DNA of 64,000 nt from Ruminiclostridium josui JCM 17888. GTDB taxonomy: Bacteria; Bacillota; Clostridia; Acetivibrionales; DSM-1351. The notes under the pieces are model-generated. The model saw only the letters and a list, made by a program, of their open reading frames with translations. It was not told where the DNA came from and did not search any database. Position 1 is the first letter of the stretch; the number at the start of each line of letters is the position of its first letter. Both the position numbers and the translations under genes were made by a program. The stretch covers positions 3,034,001 to 3,098,000 of the forward strand of contig NZ_JAGE01000001.1 in assembly GCF_000526495.1 (NCBI RefSeq), given 5' to 3'. Of the stretch, positions 53,537 through 63,642 are shown piece by piece.

Positions 53537-54934
53537 TTAATTTTTCAATACGTCAGCATCAATTTCGTATAGGTCATTTGTAACTAGTCTGACTGCATAA
53601 TCTGTGTTTTTCGCTAAATTAGTTTTAGGAATACTGATTATCTGTACTCCTTTTCTACAAGGAGTACCAGTAACAATAATATTGTTTTCAAACAAATGTA
53701 CAGAATCAACAGAAAAGTTCCTTATAAAAAATCCAACATCTTTTTTATTTATGGAAGGACTCTTTTCAAAAAAGCCAAGTTCGCCATACAAGTCGTTAAG
53801 AACATCAATATCTGAAGGCAATACAAAAATTTCTTTCATATTAAGATATATTTTTCTTGGCAAGTAGCACCATTCAAGGTCGTAATTTTTTTTCCAGTCA
53901 GGATGGTATACCGGACTTTTGTATTTCAAGTTATTGTAAAGAAGTTTATGACTTAGAAGCTTAGAGCTGTTAAAGCTGTCTTCTATATCTATATTTGAAT
54001 AAAGGACATCAGAAGTCTGATAGCTTCCGGTTTGTTGAAAATAGATTTCCTGAGAGGAATCTGAAATATAGTGTGTCAATTCCTGACGCAACTGGATATT
54101 TTGCTTGGTTAAGTCTTGGTTATTTTTTGAATATGTTAACACAGTATCATCATCAATCCCATAATCTTCTATTATATTTCCATTATTACTTAAAACTACA
54201 TTTTGATAATCCAGTTCATATCCCGCCGGAGTGCAAAGCTGAACTATTATATTGTTATAATTTTCATAATTACTTATATCCTCTTTTTTTATGGCAACTA
54301 TCTGGACGCCCTTTTTTAAAGGTTTTCCTAAAAAGACAATCCGATTATCCTGCTTAACTGCATTTTCTAAATCAAAATTGTAAATAAGGAAATTCAAATA
54401 GTTTTCGTTACTTATGGATATGTTAGGATGGAATCCCAATTCTCCTTCTATATCTAAAATATCTGTGGCATTTCCTGTATAAGCAAATAAATTATGCCTT
54501 GCATAGATTACTTTACGAGGGAGGTACAGCCACCCACGATAATAAGCTTGTTTCCACGAATTCACATATATCGGCCTTAAATACTCATCATCAGAATAAA
54601 TTGTATTATAAGAAAGTGAATCCCCTGAATTCTGTATGTTTGCAGGTTTGACATCAGCAGCACCAGCCAGATTTTTTGAATCACTTGCTTTTCGGAAATC
54701 ATCTTCATATAGAATTTTATTAGCTTTGGGAACAATGGAGGATAAAATTTCCTTCAACCGCTTGTTTTCCCTTTGAGAATCGGAAAGGTTCTGTGATTTT
54801 ATGGGAGTATCATTTATTGAAGTTTTTGGAAATTCCAGCATTGAAACTAAGGCAGCAGATAGTATAATAAATATAAGTGATATAGCCAGTATTAAAAGTT
54901 TCTGTTTATTAGTTATCATAATAAGCCGATTCAT
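53537..54934 (-). CDS. Membrane-anchored protein with duplicated unknown domain
   Basis: 465 residues from the ATG at 54934 (GGAGGAACAT before it). One N-terminal membrane segment (about 13-33) is followed by a coiled-coil/linker (about 45-115) and two copies of the same roughly 125-residue domain. Copy 1 (about 119-245) has SWKQAYYRGWLYLPRKV, GELGFHPN and KPLKKGVQIVAIKK. Copy 2 (about 338-465) has DWKKNYDLEWCYLPRKI, GELGFFEK and TPCRKGVQIISIPK. The domain is not one I recognise. Externally located by topology. No partner gene is obvious; it is divergent from yerC. Confidence 0.7.
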   Translation of the reverse strand: MNRLIMITNKQKLLILAISLIFIILSAALVSMLEFPKTSINDTPIKSQNLSDSQRENKRLKEILSSIVPKANKILYEDDFRKASDSKNLAGAADVKPANIQNSGDSLSYNTIYSDDEYLRPIYVNSWKQAYYRGWLYLPRKVIYARHNLFAYTGNATDILDIEGELGFHPNISISNENYLNFLIYNFDLENAVKQDNRIVFLGKPLKKGVQIVAIKKEDISNYENYNNIIVQLCTPAGYELDYQNVVLSNNGNIIEDYGIDDDTVLTYSKNNQDLTKQNIQLRQELTHYISDSSQEIYFQQTGSYQTSDVLYSNIDIEDSFNSSKLLSHKLLYNNLKYKSPVYHPDWKKNYDLEWCYLPRKIYLNMKEIFVLPSDIDVLNDLYGELGFFEKSPSINKKDVGFFIRNFSVDSVHLFENNIIVTGTPCRKGVQIISIPKTNLAKNTDYAVRLVTNDLYEIDADVLKN

Positions 54935-55043
54935 ATGTTCCTCCTTATAAACTTCGGTAAATACCCTTGACACAATATATAGTTATTCATTTATCTGTGA
55001 TTATAGAATTGGATTAATGAGAATAAGTAGCATTTGTAGAACC

Positions 55044-55072
55044 TTGACTGATTTATAAAAAGCTGTTATTGT
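55044..55072 (+). promoter_or_regulatory. Predicted yerC promoter
   Basis: TTGACT (55044-55049), 17 bp, TATTGT (55067-55072). Confidence 0.55.
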
Positions 55073-55134
55073 ATCTTTATAATAAAATAATTTATGCAGA
55101 ATATTTTTGCTTTAATAAGTTGAGGAGTTTAACT

Positions 55135-55431
55135 ATGAATTCCAAATTAAGGGATGAACATACAGACAGTTTATTTGATGCAATTTTACTTTTAAAGGAT
55201 AGAGAAGAATGTTATAATTTTTTTGAAGATCTTTGTACTATTGCAGAGCTTAAGGCTTTGGCACAAAGGCTTCAGGTAGCGAAAATGTTAAGAGAAAAGA
55301 GAACCTATACAGAAATTTGTGAGCAAACCGGAGCCAGTACGGCAACAATAAGCAGAGTAAACAGATGTCTTGTTTATGGTGCTGATGGTTATAATACCGT
55401 ACTTGATAGAATGCAAGAGAAAGATGGGTAA
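55135..55431 (+). CDS. yerC: TrpR-like protein YerC/YecD
   Basis: 98-residue DNA-binding protein of the TrpR-related YerC/YecD family. An N-terminal helical region (TDSLFDAILLLKDREECYNFFEDL) is followed by ELKALAQRLQVAKMLREKRT and the helix-turn-helix YTEICEQTGASTATISRVNRCL. It lacks an obvious tryptophan pocket; family members are repressor-like with unknown targets. I use the ATG at 55135 after GAGGAGTTT rather than upstream ATGs in frame. The next gene begins five bases after its stop. Confidence 0.9.
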   Translation: MNSKLRDEHTDSLFDAILLLKDREECYNFFEDLCTIAELKALAQRLQVAKMLREKRTYTEICEQTGASTATISRVNRCLVYGADGYNTVLDRMQEKDG

Positions 55432-55435
55432 ATGA

Positions 55436-55843
55436 ATGTTTAAGAAACTTGTTTTAAGTATAATCATATTATCTGCATTAGCCTCTGAAAATGGGGTTTA
55501 TAATGCTGCGGATTTATATGATTTATATTTGGTGAATCTTACACATCTTGATATGCTTCAGGAAAGCAGAAGTGCTGTTTCTGTTTTAGAATCGCAAAAA
55601 GAGGACTCTTTAATTAGAAAAGGAACACCTCTTTCATTTTTTAAGGCAATTTCCGCAGATGCTATAAATGAGGAAATGCCAAATAACAACAGACATTGGG
55701 AAATAGCATTGCTGATGCCTATTTCCATTGCTATCCTATGTCTTTTGGTATTAGTTTATTATAATTCAAATATAAATAATAAAAAATTTTCTTCGAGAAG
55801 GCTTTTGATTAGCCAATCTGATTCCTCACCGCCTATTTGCTGA
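55436..55843 (+). CDS. Hypothetical exported/membrane protein
   Basis: 135 residues, not recognised. An N-terminal signal-like segment (about 3-16) is followed by a polar region (about 20-85) and a membrane helix (about 90-108, IALLMPISIAILCLLVLVYY), then a short basic tail. It starts in the few bases after yerC and precedes secA, so it may be co-transcribed with yerC. No Shine-Dalgarno is clear other than within the yerC end (AGAAAGATGGG). The ORF could be translated by coupling. Confidence 0.5.
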   Translation: MFKKLVLSIIILSALASENGVYNAADLYDLYLVNLTHLDMLQESRSAVSVLESQKEDSLIRKGTPLSFFKAISADAINEEMPNNNRHWEIALLMPISIAILCLLVLVYYNSNINNKKFSSRRLLISQSDSSPPIC

Positions 55844-55852
55844 TGAATTTAA

Positions 55853-55884
55853 TAATTACCCCACAAATATGGGGTTAATTTTGT
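55853..55884 (+). terminator. Possible terminator before secA
   Basis: Stem AATTACCCC / GGGGTTAATT with an 8-base loop and a weak T-run. A small CCCG-TTT-CGGG hairpin lies at 55908-55918 next to the secA ribosome-binding site. Confidence 0.5.
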
Positions 55885-55936
55885 GCGGTCATATTTATAA
55901 AAATATTTCCCGTTTCGGGTTATGGAGGATTAGGAC

Positions 55937-58675
55937 ATGGTTAAAAATTTTATAGAAAAAATTATTGGGTCATATAGTGACAGAGAATTAAAAAGGATTT
56001 ACCCTATTATTGATAAAATCGAGGCATTTGAGCCGGAGATACAGAAATTAACAGATGCAGAGCTCAAGGCGAAAACACCTGAATTTAAAGAACGTCTTGC
56101 CAATGGTGAGACTTTGGATGACATTTTGCCGGAAGCTTTTGCTGTAGTTCGTGAGGCGTCAAGAAGAGTTTTGGGTATGAGACACTTCAGAGTTCAGCTC
56201 ATAGGCGGTGTAGTACTGCATCAGGGAAGAATTTCAGAAATGAAAACAGGTGAAGGTAAGACCCTTGTTGCAACATTGCCTGTATACCTCAATGCTCTAT
56301 CAGGAAAAGGAGTTCATGTAGTTACCGTAAATGATTACCTTGCAAGACGTGACAGTGAGTGGATGGGTAAAATATATACCTTCTTGGGATTGACTGTAGG
56401 TCTTATAGTGCATGATATGGAAAATGAGGAAAGACGTGCAGCATATAACTGTGATATAACTTACTGTACAAATAACGAGCTTGGTTTTGATTATTTAAGA
56501 GATAACATGGTTATATACAAGGAAGACAGAGTTCAAAGAGAATTGAACTATGCCATAGTAGACGAAGTCGACTCCATCCTCATAGATGAAGCTAGAACAC
56601 CTCTTATTATTTCAGGTATGGGTGATAAGTCTACTGACTTATACAAAAGAGCAAATTCCTTTGCTTCAACGTTAAAAGCAAAAGTAATTACTCAGATGGA
56701 TGATAAAGTTGATGCTGATGAAGTCTTTGACGAAGATTACATTGTCGATGAAAAAGCACATACAACTGTAATTACAGCAAATGGTATAAAAAAGGCGGAG
56801 CAGTATTTTGGTATAGAGAACTTATCCGACCCTGAAAATATGACAATTTCTCACCACATTAATCAGGCATTAAAAGCACATGGTCTTATGAAAAGAGACA
56901 AGGACTATGTGGTTAATAATGGAGAGGTTATCATTGTTGATGAATTTACAGGTAGACTTATGTATGGAAGACGTTACAGTGACGGTCTCCATCAGGCAAT
57001 AGAAGCAAAAGAAGGCGTAAAGGTAGAAAGAGAAAGTAAAACACTTGCAACGATTACATTCCAGAACTACTTCAGAATGTACAATAAACTGGCAGGTATG
57101 ACTGGTACAGCCCAGACTGAAGAAGACGAGTTTAACACAATATATAAACTGGATGTAATCATTATTCCTACAAACAAGGAAATGGCAAGAAAAGATTATC
57201 CGGATGTTGTTTATAAAAACGAAATGGGTAAATTTAATGCAGTTATAGAAGATGTAGTACAGTGCCATGAAAAAGGTCAGCCAGTACTTATTGGTACAAT
57301 ATCTATTGAAAAATCCGAATTCCTAAGCACTATGCTGAAAAGAAGGGGAATTCCACATCAGGTATTGAATGCAAAGTATCATGACAAGGAAGCAGAGATT
57401 ATTGCTCAGGCTGGAAAACTTGGAGCTGTAACTATTGCAACTAACATGGCAGGTAGAGGTACAGATATAGTTCTTGGCGGTAACGCTGAGTATATGGCAA
57501 AACAGGAAATGCGTAAGATGGGTTATGACGAGGAACTTATAAATGCGTCAACCAGCTTTAACGATACAAATGATGAGCTTATTCTTGAGGCAAGAGAGCA
57601 GTTCAGAAAATTAAATGACAAATTTAAGGCTATTATAAATAAAGAGAGAGAAAAGGTTGTGGAAGCAGGAGGCTTGCACATTATAGGTACTGAGAGACAT
57701 GAGTCCAGACGTATAGACAATCAGTTGAGAGGTCGTGCTGGTCGTCAGGGAGATGTGGGTTCATCAAGATTTTACATTTCATTGGAAGACGATTTGATGA
57801 GACTTTTCGGCTCAGAAAGGTTAACCAATATAGTTAATGCCCTTGGACTTGAGGATGATCAGCCTATAGAACACAGAATGCTTTCAAATGCAATTGAAAA
57901 TGCTCAAAAGAAAGTTGAAGGAAGAAACTTTGACATACGTAAGAGAGTTCTGCAGTATGATGATGTTATGAACAAGCAGAGGGAAATCATATACGCTCAA
58001 AGGCAGACAGTTTTAGATGGTGACAACCTGAAAGATTACTTCTTAAAAATGTTTGAAAGCGTTATAGATGGTGTTATAGCAAACTACTGTACAGAAAGTG
58101 AATATTCCGATGCTTGGGATTGGCCAAGTATAATAGCTTATCTTGAGAGTGTGTTCCTTCCGCAGGGTGCTCTTGTTCTGACCGACGAAGAAAAGGCTTC
58201 CATGGATAAGATAGACATTAAAGAAAAACTCATGGAAATTGTTAATAAGATATATGAATTCAAAGAGATGGAAAACACTCCTGAATTAATGAGAGAGTTG
58301 GAGAGAGTAGTACTTCTCAGGGTTGTTGATGAAAAATGGATGGATCATATAGATGCAATGGATCAACTAAGGTCAGGAATAGGTTTGAGAGCATACGGAC
58401 AGAGAGATCCTGTTGTTGAATATAAGTTTGAAGGATTCCAGATGTTTGAAGATATGATTAAGAGCATTCAGGAAGATTCTATTAGATTACTGGTAAGAGC
58501 AAGAATTGACAGGGAACATGCGCCGCAACGTGAAAAGGTTGCAGAACCTGTTGCAGCAAGTCATGGTGACGAACCTAAGAAACCTGTTGTAAACAAGGGG
58601 AAGGTTGGAAGAAATGACTTGTGCCCATGTGGAAGCGGAAAGAAGTATAAATTCTGCTGTGGTCAAGGTGAATAA
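55937..58675 (+). CDS. secA: Preprotein translocase ATPase SecA
   Basis: Motor that drives secretory proteins through SecYEG. 912 residues. NBD1 has Walker [10 protein letters not shown] (about 102-110) and the DEVD box in [19 protein letters not shown] preprotein cross-linking domain (about 225-370) is inserted, then NBD2 ([34 protein letters not shown]), the helical scaffold/wing, and a C-terminal zinc finger [24 protein letters not shown] precedes the ATG. It would export the GH8, SCP and other secreted proteins. A terminator follows. Confidence 0.98.
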   Translation: MVKNFIEKIIGSYSDRELKRIYPIIDKIEAFEPEIQKLTDAELKAKTPEFKERLANGETLDDILPEAFAVVREASRRVLGMRHFRVQLIGGVVLHQGRISEMKTGEGKTLVATLPVYLNALSGKGVHVVTVNDYLARRDSEWMGKIYTFLGLTVGLIVHDMENEERRAAYNCDITYCTNNELGFDYLRDNMVIYKEDRVQRELNYAIVDEVDSILIDEARTPLIISGMGDKSTDLYKRANSFASTLKAKVITQMDDKVDADEVFDEDYIVDEKAHTTVITANGIKKAEQYFGIENLSDPENMTISHHINQALKAHGLMKRDKDYVVNNGEVIIVDEFTGRLMYGRRYSDGLHQAIEAKEGVKVERESKTLATITFQNYFRMYNKLAGMTGTAQTEEDEFNTIYKLDVIIIPTNKEMARKDYPDVVYKNEMGKFNAVIEDVVQCHEKGQPVLIGTISIEKSEFLSTMLKRRGIPHQVLNAKYHDKEAEIIAQAGKLGAVTIATNMAGRGTDIVLGGNAEYMAKQEMRKMGYDEELINASTSFNDTNDELILEAREQFRKLNDKFKAIINKEREKVVEAGGLHIIGTERHESRRIDNQLRGRAGRQGDVGSSRFYISLEDDLMRLFGSERLTNIVNALGLEDDQPIEHRMLSNAIENAQKKVEGRNFDIRKRVLQYDDVMNKQREIIYAQRQTVLDGDNLKDYFLKMFESVIDGVIANYCTESEYSDAWDWPSIIAYLESVFLPQGALVLTDEEKASMDKIDIKEKLMEIVNKIYEFKEMENTPELMRELERVVLLRVVDEKWMDHIDAMDQLRSGIGLRAYGQRDPVVEYKFEGFQMFEDMIKSIQEDSIRLLVRARIDREHAPQREKVAEPVAASHGDEPKKPVVNKGKVGRNDLCPCGSGKKYKFCCGQGE

Positions 58676-58694
58676 TAACACGTATTATATAAAT

Positions 58695-58740
58695 AAAATA
58701 ACTCAACTTCTATGTTAGAAGTTGAGTTATTTTATTTTTA
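58695..58740. terminator. Terminator after secA
   Basis: Stem AAAATAACTCAACTTCTA / TAGAAGTTGAGTTATTTT, 18 pairs and a 3-base loop, then T-rich; can act in both directions. Confidence 0.88.
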
Positions 58741-58781
58741 AGCACTAATAGGGGTTAGGCGTAAAATGTAAATTAAAGATT

Positions 58782-59390
58782 TTAGGAAACATTGGCCATA
58801 GAAGAATCATAACTTGCATAGTATTTCTTGAGATTATCATAAATAATACTGCACCTGCCTGCTTCCTTGGCTCGGGTGGCATACCGGCATCCTGTGTAAG
58901 TATCTTTATTTACCAAGGCACATATATGACATGGAATTTCTCCATAACATTTGCCAGTTAATATTCCTTCAAGAGTTTCCAATTTGATAATACTGTTTGT
59001 CATATTCAGAGAAAGGAAATTCCGATAGTAACGTTTGGGCTCCAATACGTCAAAATTGAAACAGGGTTTTTTAAAAAGCCAGGGTATTTCAAAGGCCTCT
59101 TCACTATATGTTTTAACCAGCTTTGAATATGTATCGGGAATAATACAGGGAACAAGTGAGCTGCTGGCTTCATATTCCTTATATGAACAAACGTATTTTT
59201 TTATGGTCTTGTTGTAGTGCAGATTGCGGCAAAAAACACAGGACCTAAAGGATGAAATTCTATGTCTATAGTAGAGGTTTGAACCAAATAGAAGCTTATA
59301 GTTTATCCTGTAAATTAAATCTATGGACAATAGTCCCGCTTTTCTAAGTATACCTGTTAAGGAATTTGCTTTGTCTTCTGTATATTCCAT
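58782..59390 (-). CDS. Cysteine-rich hypothetical protein
   Basis: 202 residues, soluble, not recognised. Ten of its cysteines lie in pairs or clusters: C51/C54 (SCVFC), C68, C82, C110, then C148, C154, C157, C168 and C180 (GKCYGEIPCHIC, TGCRYATRAKEAGRC). Two CxxC pairs plus spaced cysteines suggest a metal site (zinc or Fe-S), but the number and spacing fit no family I know. The start lies after GAGGTGGTAA on the minus strand. A single-gene unit facing secA. Confidence 0.65.
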   Translation of the reverse strand: MEYTEDKANSLTGILRKAGLLSIDLIYRINYKLLFGSNLYYRHRISSFRSCVFCRNLHYNKTIKKYVCSYKEYEASSSLVPCIIPDTYSKLVKTYSEEAFEIPWLFKKPCFNFDVLEPKRYYRNFLSLNMTNSIIKLETLEGILTGKCYGEIPCHICALVNKDTYTGCRYATRAKEAGRCSIIYDNLKKYYASYDSSMANVS

Positions 59391-59596
59391 TTATTACCAC
59401 CTCGTATATACATTGTATCACTAAAATACAATTAGGTCGCTATATTTCCCGAAACCCGTTTATTTCAAGCTGTTCCAATGGATAATAAGACATATTGTGA
59501 CTGAAAAAAACATAAAAATTGTTATATTCTTATTGTGGTATAATTATTATGGTTAGTTTAAATAAAATGTTTTTAATTTAGTTTGGAGAGAATAGA

Positions 59597-62500
59597 ATGG
59601 GGAATTTTGTACACCTGCATGTACATACTGAATATAGTCTTCTTGATGGAGCAAATAGAATAAAAGATCTTATACAAAGGGTAAAAGAACTTGGCATGGA
59701 CAGCGTAGCCATTACTGACCATGGAGTAATGTACGGAGTTGTAGACTTTTATAAAGAAGCTGTAAAAAATGGAGTTAAGCCTATACTTGGTTGTGAAGTA
59801 TACACTGCAAAAAGAAAAATGACGGACAAGCAGCCGGGAATTGACTCTAACTACGGACATCTAGTTTTACTTGCAAAAAATCAGATTGGTTACAAAAATC
59901 TAATGAAAATAGTTTCACTTGGGTTTACGGAAGGGTATTATTACAAGCCCAGAGTAGATTATGAGACCTTGGAAAAATATTCAGAAGGGATTATTGCCCT
60001 GAGTGCATGTTTATCTGGGGATATTCCGTCTGCAATATTGAATAACGATTACGAAAAAGCAGTGGAATTGTCTATTAATTTAAATCGAATATTTGGACAA
60101 GGAAATTTTTACCTTGAGCTTCAGCATAATGGTATAAATGATCAAACTCTTGTTAACCAGCAGCTTATTAAAATGTCAGGGGAATTGGGAATACCTTTGG
60201 TTGCCACAAATGATGCACATTATCTCACAAAGGAAAATGCCAAATCTCATGAGATTCTTTTATGTATTCAAACAGGTAAGACAATTAATGATGATAACAG
60301 AATGCGGTTTAATACTGATGAAGTATATGTAAAATCACCGGAGGAAATGTATGAGAACTTTAAAAATGTCAAACAGGCTCTAGAAAATACAGTAAAAATT
60401 GCCGAAATGTGTAATGTAGAACTGGAATTTGGAAAACTGCATTTGCCAAGCTTTGACGTAGAGGAAGGTTATACTCCTTACGAATATTTGAGAGAGCAGT
60501 GTTATAATGGACTTAGGTCAAGGTATGGTGAGAATTGCTCGGAAGAAATAATTCAAAGACTTGAATTTGAGCTATCAGTTATATCACAGATGGGCTATGT
60601 TGATTACTTCCTTATAGTATGGGATTTTATAAGATATGCAAGAGATCACGGTATAATGGTAGGGCCAGGAAGAGGTTCCGCAGCAGGAAGTATAGTATCA
60701 TATGCCCTTGGAATAACTAGTATTGATCCTCTCAAGTATAATCTTTTGTTCGAAAGATTTTTAAATCCTGAGAGAGTCAGCATGCCTGATATAGATATTG
60801 ACTTCTGCTATGAGCGCAGACAGGAAGTAATTGATTACGTAATCGGAAAGTACGGTAAAGACAGGGTTTCTCAAATAATTACCTTTGGAACTATGGCTGC
60901 AAGGGCGGTTATAAGAGATGTTGGAAGGGCCTTGGATATTCCTTATGGGGATGTTGATTCAATTGCAAAAATGATACCTTTTCAAATTGGTATGAATATA
61001 GATAAGGCATTGGAGCTAAATCAGGAACTGAAAAAAAGATATGAAACCGACGAGGAGACAAAAGTGTTAATTGACACAGCAAGAACCCTTGAAGGTCTTC
61101 CTCGTCATGCATCCACACATGCGGCAGGAGTGGTTATATCAAAGGAGCCAATAGTGGAATATGTACCTCTGCAATTAAATGACAACAGTGTGACAACCCA
61201 AGTACCTGCAGTGCCCCTTGAAGAGTTGGGGCTTCTCAAAATGGACTTTCTTGGACTAAGAACTCTTACAGTAATACGTGATGCAATAGATTTGATAGAG
61301 CAAGGTCATGGCAAGAAAATCGATATCCAGCAAATAGATTATGACGATAAAGAAGTCTATAAAATGATTGGAGATGGCAGAACAGCAGGGGTATTTCAGC
61401 TGGAAAGTGCAGGAATGACTCAGTTTATGAAAGAACTCCAGCCAAATTCACTGGAAGATATCATAGCGGGTATTTCTCTCTATAGACCGGGGCCTATGGA
61501 TCAAATACCAAGGTATATAAGAAACAAAAATAACCCAAAAGAGATAAAATATCACCATCCCATGCTTGAAAGTATTCTTGATGTTACCTATGGCTGTATG
61601 GTGTATCAAGAGCAGGTAATGCAGATAGTAAGAGAGCTGGGAGGCTACTCGCTGGGTAGGTCTGACCTTGTAAGACGTGCTATGTCCAAAAAGAAGATAT
61701 CTGTAATGGAACAGGAGCGCAAGAACTTCATATACGGAATAACAGATGAGGAAGGCAACGAGATTGTAAAGGGTGCTGTAAAAAACGGTGTAGATGAAGT
61801 TACAGCTAATAAGATATTTGATGAAATGATGGACTTTGCAAGCTATGCCTTTAACAAGTCTCATGCTGCTGCTTACGCTGTTGTGGCATATCAGACTGCA
61901 TGGCTAAAACACTACTATCCCGTAGAGTTTATGGCAGCTTCTATAAACAGCTTTTTGGGGAGCAGCGATAAAGTGTCCCAGTACGTCAATGAGTGTAAAA
62001 CCTTAAATATAAAAGTACTTCCGCCGGATATAAATGAAAGCAGCGTAAAATTTACAGTTGTAAATAAAAATATACGTTTTGGCTTGGCTGCAATTAAAAA
62101 TGTAGGAGAAAATGCAATTCAATCTGTTATTACAGAAAGACAACAAAATGGAGAATTTAAATCTTTTCTGGATTTCTGTCAAAGAATTGAGGGCCGTGAT
62201 ATAAACAAAAGGTGCGTTGAAAGCCTTATAAAAAGCGGAGCTTTTGATTCTCTTAAAGTATTCAGATCCAAGCTGATGGCAGTATATGAGAAGCTTTTGG
62301 ATGGAATTTCACAGAACCGTAAAAAGAATATGGACGGTCAGATGTCAATATTTGATATGATGAGTGAACCACAGGAGCTTATTCAAGAGGATTTCCCTGA
62401 TATAGAGGAATACCCGGCAAATGCACTTCTTTCAATGGAAAAGGAGATGCTGGGATTGTACGTATCAGGCCATCCACTAAGCGAATATCAGGATATATTG

Positions 62501-63073
62501 GAGCGGCATGTAAACTTATACAGCAGTGAATTTTATGTTGATGATGAAAATTCAAGTGATATGGAGATAAACAGTAAAAAACTCCAGGATTCCATGAGGG
62601 TAACTGTAGGGGGGATAGTAGTATCCAAAAAGACCAAAGCAACAAAAAATAACAATTTAATGGCTTTCGTAGGTCTTGAAGATTTGTTCGGCACTATGGA
62701 ACTTATAGTTTTTCCAACAGTGTATGAGAAATTCACCCAGCTTTTACAACCGGAAAGTATAATAATTGTAAATGGAAGATTGAGCGTGAGAGAAGATGAA
62801 CAGCCTAAAATAATTGCTGAGGAAGTTCTGCCTATAAAAGGTCTTCAGGAAAAAGGAGTGTATTTAACTTTGCCTGAACATTTTCCAAAGGAAGATGGTG
62901 TAGCTTTGAGAGCACTTTTAAAATATTTTTCGGGGACTACTCCAATTTACGTTACAAAAAAAAATCAGAAAATTTTCAAAAAACTTGACAGGCAATACTG
63001 GATATATGTCAATAATGTAATAATGGAAGAATTAGTAAATAGGCTGGGCGAAGAAAATGTATTATTAAAATAA
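59597..63073 (+). CDS. dnaE: DNA polymerase III subunit alpha (DnaE)
   Basis: Replicative polymerase alpha subunit, 1158 residues. An N-terminal PHP domain (HVHTEYSLLDGANRI; TDHGVMYG) is followed by the palm with catalytic aspartates in MPDIDIDFCYERRQ (about 397-402) and PGRGSAAGSIVSYALG. The fingers hold YGCMVYQEQVMQIVRELGGYSLGRSDLVRRAMSKK, split across the motif. A tandem HhH region (about 800-900) and a C-terminal OB fold (about 1000-1075, VTVGGIVVSKKTKATKNNN) complete it. This is the DnaE1-type, not PolC (no exonuclease insert). GGAGAGAATAGA precedes the ATG. mtrB follows 67 bp later. Confidence 0.97.
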   Translation: MGNFVHLHVHTEYSLLDGANRIKDLIQRVKELGMDSVAITDHGVMYGVVDFYKEAVKNGVKPILGCEVYTAKRKMTDKQPGIDSNYGHLVLLAKNQIGYKNLMKIVSLGFTEGYYYKPRVDYETLEKYSEGIIALSACLSGDIPSAILNNDYEKAVELSINLNRIFGQGNFYLELQHNGINDQTLVNQQLIKMSGELGIPLVATNDAHYLTKENAKSHEILLCIQTGKTINDDNRMRFNTDEVYVKSPEEMYENFKNVKQALENTVKIAEMCNVELEFGKLHLPSFDVEEGYTPYEYLREQCYNGLRSRYGENCSEEIIQRLEFELSVISQMGYVDYFLIVWDFIRYARDHGIMVGPGRGSAAGSIVSYALGITSIDPLKYNLLFERFLNPERVSMPDIDIDFCYERRQEVIDYVIGKYGKDRVSQIITFGTMAARAVIRDVGRALDIPYGDVDSIAKMIPFQIGMNIDKALELNQELKKRYETDEETKVLIDTARTLEGLPRHASTHAAGVVISKEPIVEYVPLQLNDNSVTTQVPAVPLEELGLLKMDFLGLRTLTVIRDAIDLIEQGHGKKIDIQQIDYDDKEVYKMIGDGRTAGVFQLESAGMTQFMKELQPNSLEDIIAGISLYRPGPMDQIPRYIRNKNNPKEIKYHHPMLESILDVTYGCMVYQEQVMQIVRELGGYSLGRSDLVRRAMSKKKISVMEQERKNFIYGITDEEGNEIVKGAVKNGVDEVTANKIFDEMMDFASYAFNKSHAAAYAVVAYQTAWLKHYYPVEFMAASINSFLGSSDKVSQYVNECKTLNIKVLPPDINESSVKFTVVNKNIRFGLAAIKNVGENAIQSVITERQQNGEFKSFLDFCQRIEGRDINKRCVESLIKSGAFDSLKVFRSKLMAVYEKLLDGISQNRKKNMDGQMSIFDMMSEPQELIQEDFPDIEEYPANALLSMEKEMLGLYVSGHPLSEYQDILERHVNLYSSEFYVDDENSSDMEINSKKLQDSMRVTVGGIVVSKKTKATKNNNLMAFVGLEDLFGTMELIVFPTVYEKFTQLLQPESIIIVNGRLSVREDEQPKIIAEEVLPIKGLQEKGVYLTLPEHFPKEDGVALRALLKYFSGTTPIYVTKKNQKIFKKLDRQYWIYVNNVIMEELVNRLGEENVLLK

Positions 63074-63140
63074 TGAATAAGTAGCCAAATATTGATTTTT
63101 TGTACAAAATAATATAATATAAGTGTCGAGGTGGTTATAT

Positions 63141-63374
63141 ATGGACAACCTGGAGGATAAGTTATCTGGTGAGTACGTTGCTATTAAGGCTGTGGAAAAC
63201 GGGGTCACAATTATCGGGTTAACGCGTGGAAGGGATACAAAATTTCATCATACCGAGAAATTGGATAAAGGCGAAGTTCTTTTGGCGCAATTTACAGAGA
63301 ATACTTCTGCGATAAAAATAAGAGGCAAGGCCACAGTTTATTGCAGATATGGTACTATTCAAAGCGGTGAATAA
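63141..63374 (+). CDS. mtrB: Transcription attenuation protein MtrB (TRAP)
   Basis: Tryptophan-activated RNA-binding protein that forms an 11-subunit ring and wraps leader RNA with (G/U)AG repeats to repress trp genes (established in B. subtilis). 77 residues from the ATG at 63141 after GAGGTGG. The core [34 protein letters not shown] and [14 protein letters not shown] is highly conserved with Bacillus TRAP. RNA-contact residues correspond to Lys40, Lys59 and Arg61 here (Lys37, Lys56, Arg58 in B. subtilis), and the tryptophan-pocket threonines and Gln50 are kept. No GAG/UAG repeat array is visible in this window, so its targets lie elsewhere. Confidence 0.93.
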   Translation: MDNLEDKLSGEYVAIKAVENGVTIIGLTRGRDTKFHHTEKLDKGEVLLAQFTENTSAIKIRGKATVYCRYGTIQSGE

Positions 63375-63394
63375 CAATTTGAAAGGTAGTGTAA

Positions 63395-63598
63395 ATGATA
63401 ATGTGGACAGTGGTATATATGGCCCAAAGCAAAGATGTTGCTAATCAGCTTCAGGAGCTTTTGTCCAATGAGGGTATTCTTGTGAAACTGAGGCCTATAA
63501 GTAAAAATCATGAAAATAATGACAACTATTATGAAGTTCTCGTTCCTGAAGCAGAGGTTGAAGAGGCACATAGCGTAATCATTGAAACGGGTTATTAA
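63395..63598 (+). CDS. Small DUF2007-like protein
   Basis: 67 residues, soluble. The pattern WTVVYMAQSKDVANQLQELLSNEGILVKLRP then YYEVLVPEAEVEEAHSVI is the ferredoxin-like fold of the DUF2007/putative signal-transducing family found in many Firmicutes. It starts 20 bases after mtrB with GAAAGGTAG upstream, so the two are likely co-transcribed. Function unknown. An AGTAGCTCCG / CGGAGCTACT hairpin follows (63613-63642) without a clear T-run. Confidence 0.8.
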   Translation: MIMWTVVYMAQSKDVANQLQELLSNEGILVKLRPISKNHENNDNYYEVLVPEAEVEEAHSVIIETGY

Positions 63599-63612
63599 TA
63601 AAAATGAATGAT

Positions 63613-63642
63613 AGTAGCTCCGAGCTTTTGCCCGGAGCTACT
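63613..63642 (+). terminator. Stable hairpin after the mtrB unit
   Basis: Perfect 10-bp stem AGTAGCTCCG / CGGAGCTACT with a 10-base loop. The following bases (ACTGCTTAG) are not a T-run, so terminator function is uncertain. Confidence 0.4.
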
